Assembly (NCBI GenBank): GCA_018675685.1
Contig: JABGXP010000007.1
Coordinates: 1-49,282, forward strand
Reading direction: 5' to 3'
DNA: 49,282 nucleotides
Source of the DNA: a bacterium
Lineage (GTDB): Bacteria; Patescibacteriota; Minisyncoccia; Moranbacterales; DUUL01
Below, one piece after another: positions 1 to 10,115 of the stretch; the stretch's first letter is position 1; the number at the start of each line of letters is the position of its first letter. The notes beneath the pieces were generated by a model, which was not told the origin of the DNA, did not search any database, and saw nothing but the letters and a program-made list of their open reading frames with translations. The translations under genes were made by a program, and so were the position numbers.

Positions 1-1
1 T

Positions 2-1132
2 AGTACCACTGTGGCATTCGGTGATGCAGAACTACAAATGGCTGGAATTAATAAAAATCACTTTATTGTGGGCGCATTAAAAGTCTTTATCCCATATGCT
101 GCTTGTATTTATATGTTATTTTACGGATTTGATCTTTCTAAAAAAATGGCCTCACAAGCTGGAAATGGTGCAAGCTGGGCCCTAGGGAAGGCTGGAGGAG
201 CAGGCAAGGGTCTAGCTATGGGAATAGGCAAGGGAGCTGCATTCGGTTTAACTGCTGGCTACGGATTTGGCTACGGAAAGGCGGCCTATGGTAATGTGAA
301 AGAGAGTGTGCAAAAGAATTTAGCAGCCGGAGCTCTTCAGAAGAAAGCAGTCATGCCTTTTGGAAACGTTGATCGAAAGAAGCATAATTCAGGTTTAGTA
401 GATGAGGAGACTAAGAAGTGGGATGACAAAGGAGTTCCTTCTAAGGAAGAATTGAAAAAAATTATGGACTCAAAGCCTTCAGCAGCTAAAACAATAGGTA
501 ATGTCGCTGGATTATCAGAAACCAGATCACAGGGAGAAGCTAGGAGGAAAGCTGCTGCTATTAAATTAGCAGAAGGTGGAAATTTAAAAGCAGCTGATGG
601 AAGTTATGGTAGGGCAGAGGCAATGTTTAAAAATGACCCAAGGAATTTGGAAAAATTTCGAAAAGCTTCAGAGAAAAAAAGCAGGAAGGAGATGATAGAA
701 CATGACTTTAGTAAAAATAAAGCAGGTCTAATAGAAGATGTTGTACTTGCAGAAAACTCAAAAAGGGAGGCACCAATGGATCAATCAACGGAAGATTCCT
801 TCAGAAGAGTACAAGCAGAAAAAATCGCAAAACAAAAGTCCTATAACGATCAATTGCAAAAAATGAAATTAACTGAAATCACTGACCAACCAGCTGAATT
901 TTTAGAGCAAGAAGAGGTAAAAAATTATATGAAGAAAAACACTGGAACTGGAAATGAAACTGAAGGAAATAGAAAAAAGTTTAATGTCGCTCAAATCAGA
1001 AAACATGCAGCAGAAAACCTGGATGGTACTAGGCAAAAAGCCTTGGCTGAGGCGGGATACTTTGCTCCAGCAGCAGCAGCACCAGCAACCGCTGAAGAAG
1101 AAGAAGCAGCATTGAGAGATATGAATAGCTAA
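2..1132 (+). CDS. VirB6/TrbL-like type IV secretion membrane protein, C-terminal part (5' truncated by window edge)
   Basis: Frame is open to the window edge upstream of the GTG at 11; hydrophobic segment, Gly/Ala-rich stretch, long charged tail; lies upstream of PrgI- and VirB4-like genes. Confidence 0.5.
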   Translation, partial: STTVAFGDAELQMAGINKNHFIVGALKVFIPYAACIYMLFYGFDLSKKMASQAGNGASWALGKAGGAGKGLAMGIGKGAAFGLTAGYGFGYGKAAYGNVKESVQKNLAAGALQKKAVMPFGNVDRKKHNSGLVDEETKKWDDKGVPSKEELKKIMDSKPSAAKTIGNVAGLSETRSQGEARRKAAAIKLAEGGNLKAADGSYGRAEAMFKNDPRNLEKFRKASEKKSRKEMIEHDFSKNKAGLIEDVVLAENSKREAPMDQSTEDSFRRVQAEKIAKQKSYNDQLQKMKLTEITDQPAEFLEQEEVKNYMKKNTGTGNETEGNRKKFNVAQIRKHAAENLDGTRQKALAEAGYFAPAAAAPATAEEEEAALRDMNS

Positions 1133-1148
1133 AACAAAAAAACAAAAA

Positions 1149-2099
1149 ATGTCAGATAAAGGAGAAAGATTATTGAAAATCCAAGCTTGTCCGATGAGTG
1201 CAAGTGTGCATTGGGATCCTAAAGATGATAGCAAGAGTGATATTAAAGAGTGGTATGAGATCTATAATAAGTTACCATATCAGGTTAAAATAGGGTTGAT
1301 TGATGAAGAAACGGAACAACGGATAATTGAAATTGCCAAGAAATATAAGATATATAAAATAGGGGAGCTAGGCGAAATTTCTAGAATTATTAGAGACTCT
1401 TTTGTTACCAATACATTCAGCGCTGGTATTGTGCAAAAAAGAATTATTCAAAAATTGAAAGCAAACGAAGCTCAAGCAAAAGAGCTATTTATAGAACTAA
1501 TTCAATTAAGAGGTGAAATTGCGAGTGTGGATGAGGATGAGATGGAACTGAAGACAGAAAAACTCCCAATAATAACTGCACTTAAAAAATTCCCCAAGCT
1601 TAACGAGCAGCAATTAAGTGAAAGAAAGATTAAAATCCAAGGAGATGATAAGTTCAGAAAATCAACGATTAAAAACTGGCTCGATGACTATACTCTTCAA
1701 AAAGGAGCTCAATCACACAATAACCTAGAGAGAAGTGATTATGTTTTCAATTCGGAGAATGTTAATAGACTTTCATTCCATGAAAAAAGAGCACTTTCAT
1801 TGATCTTAGAATCATATGATGAAGATACTGATTTAAATATCAATATTAACAAAAAAGAAGTTTTATTCAATGCACTTGACGACGAGTCAATGGAGGTCTT
1901 AAGGGAGGGTCTGCAAAAAAAAGAGAACCCCACTGAAAGCAAAGAAGTTCTAAAAAGCGGTATCTTAGGAGACTTTCCTGTTTCGGGAATAGAAGGAGTG
2001 AAGATTGAAAAAAAAGTGAAAAAAGAAAACATAGTGAAGAAAGATGATATAGAAGAAAGGGGACAATCAAAACACATTGTTAACCTGAAAGATATTTAA
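1149..2099 (+). CDS. hypothetical protein in T4SS-like locus
   Basis: 316-aa ORF in tight co-directional array; no family recognised. Confidence 0.6.
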   Translation: MSDKGERLLKIQACPMSASVHWDPKDDSKSDIKEWYEIYNKLPYQVKIGLIDEETEQRIIEIAKKYKIYKIGELGEISRIIRDSFVTNTFSAGIVQKRIIQKLKANEAQAKELFIELIQLRGEIASVDEDEMELKTEKLPIITALKKFPKLNEQQLSERKIKIQGDDKFRKSTIKNWLDDYTLQKGAQSHNNLERSDYVFNSENVNRLSFHEKRALSLILESYDEDTDLNININKKEVLFNALDDESMEVLREGLQKKENPTESKEVLKSGILGDFPVSGIEGVKIEKKVKKENIVKKDDIEERGQSKHIVNLKDI

Positions 2100-2116
2100 C
2101 AACTATAGAAAGTTAG

Positions 2117-2533
2117 ATGAATTTTAATGTGCCACAATATATTGAAGTTGAGGACAAAATTGCTTTTCAGCTAACACTTAAACAGTTGGGTTGGTTGGCT
2201 CTTGGGGGGGTGGGTTTATTTTTTCTATGGCAATTGGATTCAACACCAGCCTTGATAATAATTGGCTTTCCAATAGTTTTGTTATCGCTCGCATTTACTT
2301 TTTATAAGCCAGCTGGGATGACATTTATGCAATTTACATTAAATGGAATTTTTTACTTATTCAAACCCAAAGTTTTAACTTGGCACAGAGAAGTAAAAAC
2401 TCAAGGAAATAGGAAGCCCAGAAAATTAACAGAGAAAAAACAAAAAGCTTCAATTAATAGGTATGTAAAAGAGAAGACCTTGAAAAGTTCAAAAAGCTTA
2501 GCAGATTTGTTGGATAAAAATAGTAAGATTTGA
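2117..2533 (+). CDS. PrgI family protein
   Basis: N-term 'MNFNVPQYIEVEDKIAFQLTLKQLGWLALGGV', two TM segments, directly upstream of TraC/VirB4-like genes. Confidence 0.75.
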   Translation: MNFNVPQYIEVEDKIAFQLTLKQLGWLALGGVGLFFLWQLDSTPALIIIGFPIVLLSLAFTFYKPAGMTFMQFTLNGIFYLFKPKVLTWHREVKTQGNRKPRKLTEKKQKASINRYVKEKTLKSSKSLADLLDKNSKI

Positions 2534-2551
2534 TTATTAAACTTTAGTTTT

Positions 2552-3217
2552 ATGGCGGGAATAGGAGTTGCTAGTATGCAAGAACAATTAAATGTTTCTG
2601 AAATCAAGGACGGTGTTGTTGTTGTTAAAGATGGATCTTTAAGGTCCGTGTTGGCAGTTTCGTCGATTAACTTTGATTTAAAATCAAGCACTGAGCAAGA
2701 GGCAATTATTTTTGCGTATCAAAGATTTTTGAATTCTTTGGATTTCCCCATACAAATCGTTATTTCAACTAGAAAATTTGACATTAAGCCATATCTAGAG
2801 ATGCTCGAGAGAAAAAAGGACACTGAAAGAAATACACTTCTGAGGAATCAAATCGATGATTACGTGCATTTTGTTAGTGAGTTGGTCAATGTTTCAAATA
2901 TTATGTCTAAATTGTTTTATATAGTAATTCCTTTTTATGCAATAGAATCAAAAAAAGAAGGATTTTTTAGCAAGATGTTGGCAAAATTAACACCAAGAAA
3001 AGTTGTTTATCAAGAAAGGGAAAAATTCGAAACATATAAAAATCAACTATTTCAAAGAGTCGAAGAAGTCAAGGAGTCACTTTCAGGAAGTGGTGTGAGG
3101 GTTGTTTCTTTGAACACTCAAGAATTAATAGAAATGTATTATAATTGTTATAATCCATCAGAATTTGAACATGTTGCTGTTCCTACGCTGGAAGACTTAA
3201 ATCTTGAAAGAGGATAA
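2552..3217 (+). CDS. TraC-like N-terminal domain protein
   Basis: Motif style 'SVLAVSSINFDLKSSTEQEAIIFAYQRFLNSLDFPIQIVISTRKFD', adjacent to VirB4-like ATPase. Confidence 0.65.
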   Translation: MAGIGVASMQEQLNVSEIKDGVVVVKDGSLRSVLAVSSINFDLKSSTEQEAIIFAYQRFLNSLDFPIQIVISTRKFDIKPYLEMLERKKDTERNTLLRNQIDDYVHFVSELVNVSNIMSKLFYIVIPFYAIESKKEGFFSKMLAKLTPRKVVYQEREKFETYKNQLFQRVEEVKESLSGSGVRVVSLNTQELIEMYYNCYNPSEFEHVAVPTLEDLNLERG

Positions 3218-3231
3218 TAAAAAATAAAAAT

Positions 3232-5094
3232 ATGCCAGGCTTACCTAAATTTGGAAAAAAGAAAGACGATAAAAAAGCAGCTAAAAAAGTTGCGACTCCA
3301 CCACCAGTTGATTTTAACGCTGAGGTTTCGGATGATTTATTAGCAAAAGAGAGACTTTACCAAGAAGGTTTAGCTCGAGTTGTTGATCTAATCTCACCTT
3401 CTGCTTTTGGGGTTTCGAGTTCTAATCTGCAGATAGGAGACACTTTCTGTAGAACTCTTTTTGTGGCTGCTTACCCAAGAGCACTTGCTATGGGCTGGAT
3501 GAATCCAGTAATTGGAATTGATCTGCCTTTGGATATCTCAATGTTTATTTATCCTGTTGACACAGGGACTATTTTAAAAAAGTTAAGAAAAAAAGTCACC
3601 CAAATTCAATCAGAGTTAAACATTGAATCAGAGAAAGGTCTAACCAGAGATCCTATTTTGGAGATGGCTTATAGCAATGTAGAGACCCTAAGAGACCAAT
3701 TACAAGAAGGGGCTGAGAGATTTTTCAAATTTAGCCTTTATTTTAATATATTTGGAGAGACAAAAGAGGTTTTAGACAGAAATACAATAATGCTAGAATC
3801 TTTATTGAATGCTCGTTCAGTGTATACGAAGAGAGCTATTTTTAGGATGAAGGAAGGTTTTGTTTCTACTATTCCGCTGGGAGTGGACAAGTTAATAAAT
3901 GGAAATGCATTGAACACTTCGCCACTTTCGACAACATTCCCCTTTGTTTCAGCTGATGTGACCTCAAATCAAGGTATTTTATATGGAATAAATAGACATA
4001 ATAACTCACTGATTTTATTCGATCGTTTTTCTATGGAAAACGCTAATATGGTTGTTTTTGCTAAATCTGGAGCTGGAAAAAGTTATACCGTTAAATTGGA
4101 AATTCTACGCTCGATGATGTTAGGGTCAAGCGCTGTTATTATTGATCCAGAGGATGAATATAAATATCTCGCAGAGACAGTAGGAGGAGCTTATTTAAGA
4201 ATTTCCCTAAACACAGACAATCATATAAATCCTTTCGATTTATCAATAGAGGAAGGAATGGAGGTAGAGGACGTCATAAGAAGTACTATCGCGGGGCTTT
4301 TGGGATTGTTGAAATTAATGTTAGGAACATTAACACCAGAGGAGGAGTCCATTCTTGAACAAGCTATTCGTGAAACATATGCAATTAGAGATATTACGGA
4401 GGACACCCCATTGGATGACCTGAAAAAGAGAACCACGCCGGTGCTATCTGACCTGTATCAAGTATTGTCTAATATGAAGGGTGTTGAAGATATTACAATC
4501 CGACTAGAGAAATATACCAAAGGAATTTTCTCGGGATTTTTGAACAATCGAACTAATATTTCACTGGATAATCAGTTAGTAGTTTTTAATATCAGAGATT
4601 TAGAAGAGGAGTTGCGCCCGATGGCCATGTATATGATCTTGAATTATATCTGGAGGGAAGTTAGAGTTAACGTGAAGAAGCGTTTGATTGTTGTGGATGA
4701 GGCCTGGAGAATGATGGAACATGATGAAGCAGCAAGGTTTTTATTTATGGTTGCTAAGAGGATTAGGAAATATTATGGCGGGCTAACAACAATAACACAG
4801 GATATTTCTGATTTCATGTCTTCTAAGTATGGTAAACCGATTGTGTCTAATTCATCTATTCAAATGTTAATGAAGCAGTCACAATCAGCAATCGATGTTA
4901 TTGCTGACACGTTCTACTTAACAGATAGAGAGAAATATTTATTGATGGATTGTGGTGTAGGTGAAGGGATTTTTTTCGCTGGTTTAAAAAGGGCAGCTAT
5001 ACAAGTAATAGCCTCTTATGACGAAGATAAGATTATTACTACAAATCCTGCGCAAAGAATTGAAATTGAAAAAGAAGAAGAAGAGGACAATTAG
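3232..5094 (+). CDS. VirB4-like type IV secretion ATPase
   Basis: Walker A 'AKSGAGKSYTVK', Walker B 'RLIVVDEAWRMM', 'TTITQDISDFMSSKYGKPIVSNSSIQMLMKQS'. Confidence 0.92.
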   Translation: MPGLPKFGKKKDDKKAAKKVATPPPVDFNAEVSDDLLAKERLYQEGLARVVDLISPSAFGVSSSNLQIGDTFCRTLFVAAYPRALAMGWMNPVIGIDLPLDISMFIYPVDTGTILKKLRKKVTQIQSELNIESEKGLTRDPILEMAYSNVETLRDQLQEGAERFFKFSLYFNIFGETKEVLDRNTIMLESLLNARSVYTKRAIFRMKEGFVSTIPLGVDKLINGNALNTSPLSTTFPFVSADVTSNQGILYGINRHNNSLILFDRFSMENANMVVFAKSGAGKSYTVKLEILRSMMLGSSAVIIDPEDEYKYLAETVGGAYLRISLNTDNHINPFDLSIEEGMEVEDVIRSTIAGLLGLLKLMLGTLTPEEESILEQAIRETYAIRDITEDTPLDDLKKRTTPVLSDLYQVLSNMKGVEDITIRLEKYTKGIFSGFLNNRTNISLDNQLVVFNIRDLEEELRPMAMYMILNYIWREVRVNVKKRLIVVDEAWRMMEHDEAARFLFMVAKRIRKYYGGLTTITQDISDFMSSKYGKPIVSNSSIQMLMKQSQSAIDVIADTFYLTDREKYLLMDCGVGEGIFFAGLKRAAIQVIASYDEDKIITTNPAQRIEIEKEEEEDN

Positions 5095-5140
5095 CTAAAG
5101 AAATTAAACGGGGTGTTTATAGTAGTTAACTATCTTGGGT

Positions 5141-5929
5141 ATGTCTGAAAAAGAAAAAATGACCAGACAAATAGATGCATCAAAAAACAATCCTACAAAA
5201 GGAGTTTCTTTAGGTATCTCAAGTAAGCAAGAACAAGGCAGGCAACCAACAAAACCGATGCAACCAAGACAACCAAGTCAGCCGATGCAACCAAGACAAC
5301 CAATGCAGCCAAGGCAACCGAGTCAGCCGAGTCAGCCAATGCAACCGAGTCAGCCGAGTCAGCCAATGCAACCAACAAAACCAACAGAAAATAAACTAAG
5401 CGAAAGTTCTTCTCCCAAGAAAGCTGCAGAAAAGCAAAAATATAACACTTTGCAACAAAACAGAATTAAAGACAAGAAAAGAGCAATGCGTTCTAGTGCT
5501 ACCACAAAAAGCAAAAGAAGGGCTGGCATGGTATCCAGTAAAAGAAGAAGGAAAAAAGGAAGAATAGGTGCAAGCCCAGACACTGCGATGGCTGCAGCAA
5601 CTGCTTATAAAGAAATCAACCCTTCAGAGGATGCAGCGCATATAGTTGTAATTATGATATCCCTCGGGGCTGATATTGGAACATTTATCCCAATTTTTAA
5701 TTTCATAGTCACTCCTTTAGCAGCAATGACTATTTGGATTGTTTATTTGTTGGGAGGGCACTTGAAAAAAAGAATCGGACGCAAGGCTGTTGTTTCTGGA
5801 CTAGGATATGCAGTTGAACTTATACCAATGGCTTCTGCACTCCCGGCTTTTACTCTTGTTGCTGTAATAAACTATGGAATGTGGCTAACTGAAAAGAGAC
5901 TTATAAAAATGCAAAATAACGAGATATGA
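5141..5929 (+). CDS. Pro/Gln-repeat N-terminal region plus C-terminal membrane domain protein
   Basis: Repeats 'QPSQPMQPRQP', basic linker, two or three hydrophobic segments; alternative upstream TTG at 5135. Confidence 0.6.
   Translation: MSEKEKMTRQIDASKNNPTKGVSLGISSKQEQGRQPTKPMQPRQPSQPMQPRQPMQPRQPSQPSQPMQPSQPSQPMQPTKPTENKLSESSSPKKAAEKQKYNTLQQNRIKDKKRAMRSSATTKSKRRAGMVSSKRRRKKGRIGASPDTAMAAATAYKEINPSEDAAHIVVIMISLGADIGTFIPIFNFIVTPLAAMTIWIVYLLGGHLKKRIGRKAVVSGLGYAVELIPMASALPAFTLVAVINYGMWLTEKRLIKMQNNEI
5251..5380 (+). repeat. Degenerate short tandem repeats (ccgatgcaaccaagacaaccgagtcag-like) coding for QPSQPMQP
   Basis: Directly visible repeated cagccaatgcaacc/gagtcagccgagtcag units. Confidence 0.85.
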
Positions 5930-6609
5930 AAATTAAGAAAAGTTCAAAGAAGGATAGATTTTTATTGTTAGTAACTCTAGTGAATTTAGTTCTAGTAATT
6001 TTTTTAACAAACCTTTTTTTGGAAGACGTTAGAGCTGGAGGGGTGTTAGAGTGGATGGTAATTTCAATTTTTTTCCTTTTCGTGTCACCACTTTTTATTA
6101 TTAAGAAAATATTTGAAGAAAAACCAAAAGATTATTTCCTGCAAATAAGTCTGAATGTAAAGGATGTTATCTTTTCTTTGTGGATGATAGTTATTTTTAT
6201 TGCAGTGACGAGTGTTTTTGTGGTAAAATTAGACTGGCAAGATAGTTTAAGAGTTTCTTCTTGGGTGATTGCAAAAGATGTAAAATTGATGTTGTTTGTT
6301 AATCTCCTGATTGTGCCCATTGTCGTTTTCTCAAAAGAATTCTTTTTTCGAGGATTCGTAATGAAAAGGTTAATGCCAATTGTTGGTGTTGCTGGCGCTA
6401 TCGTAACACAGGCTCTTTTATTTTTGGTATATGAGCTAGGGACAGGAGGAATGATTTCTTGGAAAAGTATGGTTTTAATCTTGATTCCTAATTTGTGTTT
6501 TGGGATCATAGCATACAAAAACAAATCAATTCTCATTTCAACAATACTTCACTGGGTGTATTTGTTGACCATAGATATTTATTTTTATTATCAATTTATA
6601 TTATCATAG
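5926..6609 (+). CDS. CPBP-like intramembrane protease family protein, probably degenerate
   Basis: 'SKEFFFRGFVM' resembles the EExxxR motif with the first Glu replaced by Lys; later 'STILHWVYLL'; multiple TM segments. Confidence 0.5.
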   Translation: MKIKKSSKKDRFLLLVTLVNLVLVIFLTNLFLEDVRAGGVLEWMVISIFFLFVSPLFIIKKIFEEKPKDYFLQISLNVKDVIFSLWMIVIFIAVTSVFVVKLDWQDSLRVSSWVIAKDVKLMLFVNLLIVPIVVFSKEFFFRGFVMKRLMPIVGVAGAIVTQALLFLVYELGTGGMISWKSMVLILIPNLCFGIIAYKNKSILISTILHWVYLLTIDIYFYYQFILS

Positions 6610-6631
6610 CGATTTCTAACAAAAACAAATC

Positions 6632-9610
6632 ATGAAAAAACACAAAAAAATAGCAAAAATTTTCTGTCTAGCAATGTTATTACTATTGCTTAAAACAGAG
6701 AATGCCTCTGCTGAGCCTCAATGTCAAATTCAGGCTACAAAAGGAGTAACTATTGACCTCGAAAGAATGTCTGAATGTATGGAGGACAGGTATGGTTTCG
6801 ATCAAAATGCCATGAGAAGAGGCAATAGAAAGAAGATGGTACCTACTGTTGAAGTTAGTTTCAACAAAACAGATCCACAAGAAGGTGAGAAAGTCACAGC
6901 ACTTTCTGCTCCAAAAGGTTTTAAGACTGATTTAGTAGATTTGTATTATACCTGGTATATAATTCATACAAATCCTGATGGGTCATATGCCAACACCATT
7001 GAAGAGGGGAAGCAAGAGGCGATGGGTATTATAGCCAGAGGAGAGTTTGACTCTAGTCTTTTTGGAATCGACTATTCATTTGAGAATGACAATGATGGAT
7101 ATAATGCTGCATATGGAGGTGATGATGGGGTTGGTGCCAAGCCAGGAAGGGAAGATGGTGAGTGGGATGATGAAATTGATAATATTTTTGGTGATGAAAA
7201 TGAACCGGCACCAGCGCACAATCTTATGTTTGATGAAAAAAAACAAATTATTAAAACAGATTCAATTACTCGTTGCTATCGACATAATTTCGGAGCACAA
7301 ACAAGCGAACGCAACCTAGGCAACCCTGCACAAGGAGGGGCCTCAGCAGATGAAAGAGCTGGAAGAGATAGAATTATCGACTGTGATCATGAATTCGCTA
7401 GATGTTTTTCACCTGGAGGTGTTATAGGAGAGACTGGAGACGGTGATTTTACTCTTGCCGAAGAAGAGTGCTGGGGAACTGATCCAACAAATTCAGACAC
7501 TGATGGAGATGGAGTTGTTGATGAAGCTGATCTTGCTGGTTTGAATCAGACTCAATTAACCTGGATTTATCGTCCTGGTGACAGAATTGGAGTTATTATC
7601 GAAGGAACTTCCATGGTGCCTATTTCTGAAGGAGGAGCACAAACAGGTTTTGAGATAAATGGTTATCTAGTAACTAATCCTGTTACTGGGGCAGTTGTTG
7701 CCGTTGGTTCCAGGGGTGCTGCTTCTGCGTATTGCAACCAATTTCTGCCAGACGGTGTTGACATGGGTGATGCTAGTGCATCTGGAACAGGAGGAACAGG
7801 AGGAACAGGAGGAACAGGAGGAACAGGAGGATCTGCCAGTACGAATATTGATTTAGAAGCTGATATGACTGCTTATAATCTAGGAATGTCAAGATATGAC
7901 GCGTGTGACGATAGTATTAGAGAGAACTATGCTTCAGGGGATGTGACTGATAATGATGGTGAGTTGAATGCCTATTATAAAATTATGTGGGCTACACCAG
8001 GGATTTGTTCAGGGCACGATGAAAGTATGAATTATATTGGAGATGATGACTGTGATCCTGGTTTTACTTCTGCTTCTGACTGGGGATTTCCATACCAAGC
8101 ATCAGTTTCAGTTAATGAAACAGGTGGAAATGTTTTGGATCCAGAGCTGAGTGTTATTCCAGAAGCTCCTCAGTATGATGCAGTCGAACCAATCACTGAA
8201 AACAAAAGATCTGATCTTGTTAAGGTGAATGCTAGCATGAGCAATGAAAATGTTAATGAAGACTTCTTGTATTACAAGTGGACAGTTGATCGTTGTGAGG
8301 GAAATGATTTTTCTGATTGCGAACATCCAATTAGTGGTTTGGAATATGAAACCTTCACGGAGGGTCTTGGATTGAGGGAGTTGAGATTCTTCCCTACTAG
8401 CAATGTGTTTGGTGCATTACCTGGATCTGCTGCAATGGCTGCTACAGAGAACAGGGCCTGGGTGAGAGCCACTGTAGTGGTTAGCGAGCACGAATCCTTA
8501 GCAGGAGGAGAACATACTGATATTGAAGGGCTTACAGTGGGCGCAATCGAAAGAATTTATTTCCCGATTACTAAAAATGTAGTAGGGATGAATTTGTATA
8601 GAGCACAAAGAAATGCTGCTACTGGAAGATGGGAGAGAGGTCCTCAGATTTGCAATGCAACTTTATATAAAGATATTTGTCCTGTCTATCCCTACGAAGT
8701 TTTAGTAGCTGAAACTGTAACAGCCGATGGAACAGCAGATTTCGATAGATATTCTTGGCAAATAGATGAACAAAAAATCCCTGCAGTTGTTAACATTGGA
8801 GGGACCTGCAGAGTTGAAGGTGACTATGCACCTCTTGTATTCCCAGGGCCTGGTTGTGATGAGGCTCCTGAAAAACAAGTATTTTTCCCAGTATTGGGAG
8901 TGCAAGACGGTATAATGTCCATTGCTGTTACTAATAAAAGAGATGATTCTGATTTTGTTACACAAAGAATTCTATCAGTTGGAAGTCCACAGGCTGTAAT
9001 TGAAGTTGTTGCTGGAGCACTTGCGACCACATCTGCAACAGGAATTGTCTCGGATAGTGTTTTTGAGGCTGACAACGGCACTGCAGTTACTTTTAGGGCA
9101 ACCCCAGTACCAACTTATATGACTATTAACACTGACGCTGTTCAGGATGATGATGAAGTAGACCTAGTGTGGTATGTTAATGATGTTGAAATCGATGCAG
9201 CTTTTCTAGCTTTAGCACCACAGCCGATGGGTCTAGGAATCACAGTAGCTAATGATCAAATTAGCTTTACAATCCCAAGCGACATGACATTAGCCACAGG
9301 AATTGATTTAAAAGCAAGACTAGTTAAGAACTTCTCTAATGGTGGAGCGAATGAATACACAGAAATGCTAAAAGACACTTGGAGGGTTATTGACACACAT
9401 ACACTGGCAATGGACACCGCAGTTTCGGTGCGCACAGGTTTCAATGCAGCGCTCGCACAGGACGTCACTTTGAAACAATATCTAGCTTCTTCTGTTAGTC
9501 ATGCGCCACATTATTTGGTATTCACAATCAGATTAGCGATTGCAATGGTGCTGATTTGGAGCGTGTTGTTTGGGTTCTCTTATGCAGTTAAGTTGAATAA
9601 AGAATTATAA
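6632..9610 (+). CDS. Large exported surface protein with TSP3-like Ca-binding motif and C-terminal TM anchor
   Basis: N-terminal signal peptide 'IFCLAMLLLLLKTENASA', 'DPTNSDTDGDGVVDEADL', TGG-repeat linker, C-terminal 'LVFTIRLAIAMVLIWSVLFGFSYAVKLNKEL'. Confidence 0.75.
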   Translation: MKKHKKIAKIFCLAMLLLLLKTENASAEPQCQIQATKGVTIDLERMSECMEDRYGFDQNAMRRGNRKKMVPTVEVSFNKTDPQEGEKVTALSAPKGFKTDLVDLYYTWYIIHTNPDGSYANTIEEGKQEAMGIIARGEFDSSLFGIDYSFENDNDGYNAAYGGDDGVGAKPGREDGEWDDEIDNIFGDENEPAPAHNLMFDEKKQIIKTDSITRCYRHNFGAQTSERNLGNPAQGGASADERAGRDRIIDCDHEFARCFSPGGVIGETGDGDFTLAEEECWGTDPTNSDTDGDGVVDEADLAGLNQTQLTWIYRPGDRIGVIIEGTSMVPISEGGAQTGFEINGYLVTNPVTGAVVAVGSRGAASAYCNQFLPDGVDMGDASASGTGGTGGTGGTGGTGGSASTNIDLEADMTAYNLGMSRYDACDDSIRENYASGDVTDNDGELNAYYKIMWATPGICSGHDESMNYIGDDDCDPGFTSASDWGFPYQASVSVNETGGNVLDPELSVIPEAPQYDAVEPITENKRSDLVKVNASMSNENVNEDFLYYKWTVDRCEGNDFSDCEHPISGLEYETFTEGLGLRELRFFPTSNVFGALPGSAAMAATENRAWVRATVVVSEHESLAGGEHTDIEGLTVGAIERIYFPITKNVVGMNLYRAQRNAATGRWERGPQICNATLYKDICPVYPYEVLVAETVTADGTADFDRYSWQIDEQKIPAVVNIGGTCRVEGDYAPLVFPGPGCDEAPEKQVFFPVLGVQDGIMSIAVTNKRDDSDFVTQRILSVGSPQAVIEVVAGALATTSATGIVSDSVFEADNGTAVTFRATPVPTYMTINTDAVQDDDEVDLVWYVNDVEIDAAFLALAPQPMGLGITVANDQISFTIPSDMTLATGIDLKARLVKNFSNGGANEYTEMLKDTWRVIDTHTLAMDTAVSVRTGFNAALAQDVTLKQYLASSVSHAPHYLVFTIRLAIAMVLIWSVLFGFSYAVKLNKEL
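7784..7831 (+). repeat. Tandem 9-bp repeat ggaacagga x5 (TGG linker)
   Basis: Five exact consecutive copies. Confidence 0.95.
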
Positions 9611-9621
9611 AAAGATAAGAT

Positions 9622-10035
9622 ATGAGATTTAAAAAGAGCCAAATAGTTTTTATTGTAGGAACTTGCCTCCTCTTTGCAGCCGAGAGTGCTTTTGCTGCAG
9701 GATATACAACAAGAGAAATCATTCCCGGTGAAGCAGCTGGGACAAACGATTTTATGTCATATCTGAATTCACTCTATAGTTTTGGCATAGGAATATCAGG
9801 AGTGTTGGCAGTCTTTATGATTGGTTTTGGTGCCTTTAAATACATAGTCTTTTCTGCTGGAAATGCCTCCACTATGGGTGATGCAAAAGATACTATCTAC
9901 AGTGCGATTTTTGGCCTAGGTTTGGTGTTAGTAGCTTGGTTAATTTTGTATGTGATTAATCCAGATCTAATCAACAGCACTTTGACGACAGTACCTACCA
10001 TTAAGGATTGTCTTGATAAGGCTACCTGCAATTAG
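9622..10035 (+). CDS. VirB2/TrbC-like pilin
   Basis: Signal peptide 'LLFAAESAFAA', then two TM segments 'SFGIGISGVLAVFMIGFGAFKYIVF' and 'IYSAIFGLGLVLVAWLILYVINP', typical of CPR TrbC/VirB2-like proteins. Confidence 0.75.
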   Translation: MRFKKSQIVFIVGTCLLFAAESAFAAGYTTREIIPGEAAGTNDFMSYLNSLYSFGIGISGVLAVFMIGFGAFKYIVFSAGNASTMGDAKDTIYSAIFGLGLVLVAWLILYVINPDLINSTLTTVPTIKDCLDKATCN

Positions 10036-10115
10036 CTTGAATAAAAATAAAAAATAAAAACTCTACTTAATTAAACAAAACAATAGTTAAGTGAGAATTT
10101 TGAATTCTAGAAAAT

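Noticed and set aside
902-1234. Minus-strand ORFs opposite strong genes (e.g. 902-1234, 1739-2077, 5193-5384, 5359-5583)
   Set aside because: Low-complexity Leu/Ser/Phe/Cys-rich shadow translations of A/G-rich coding strand.
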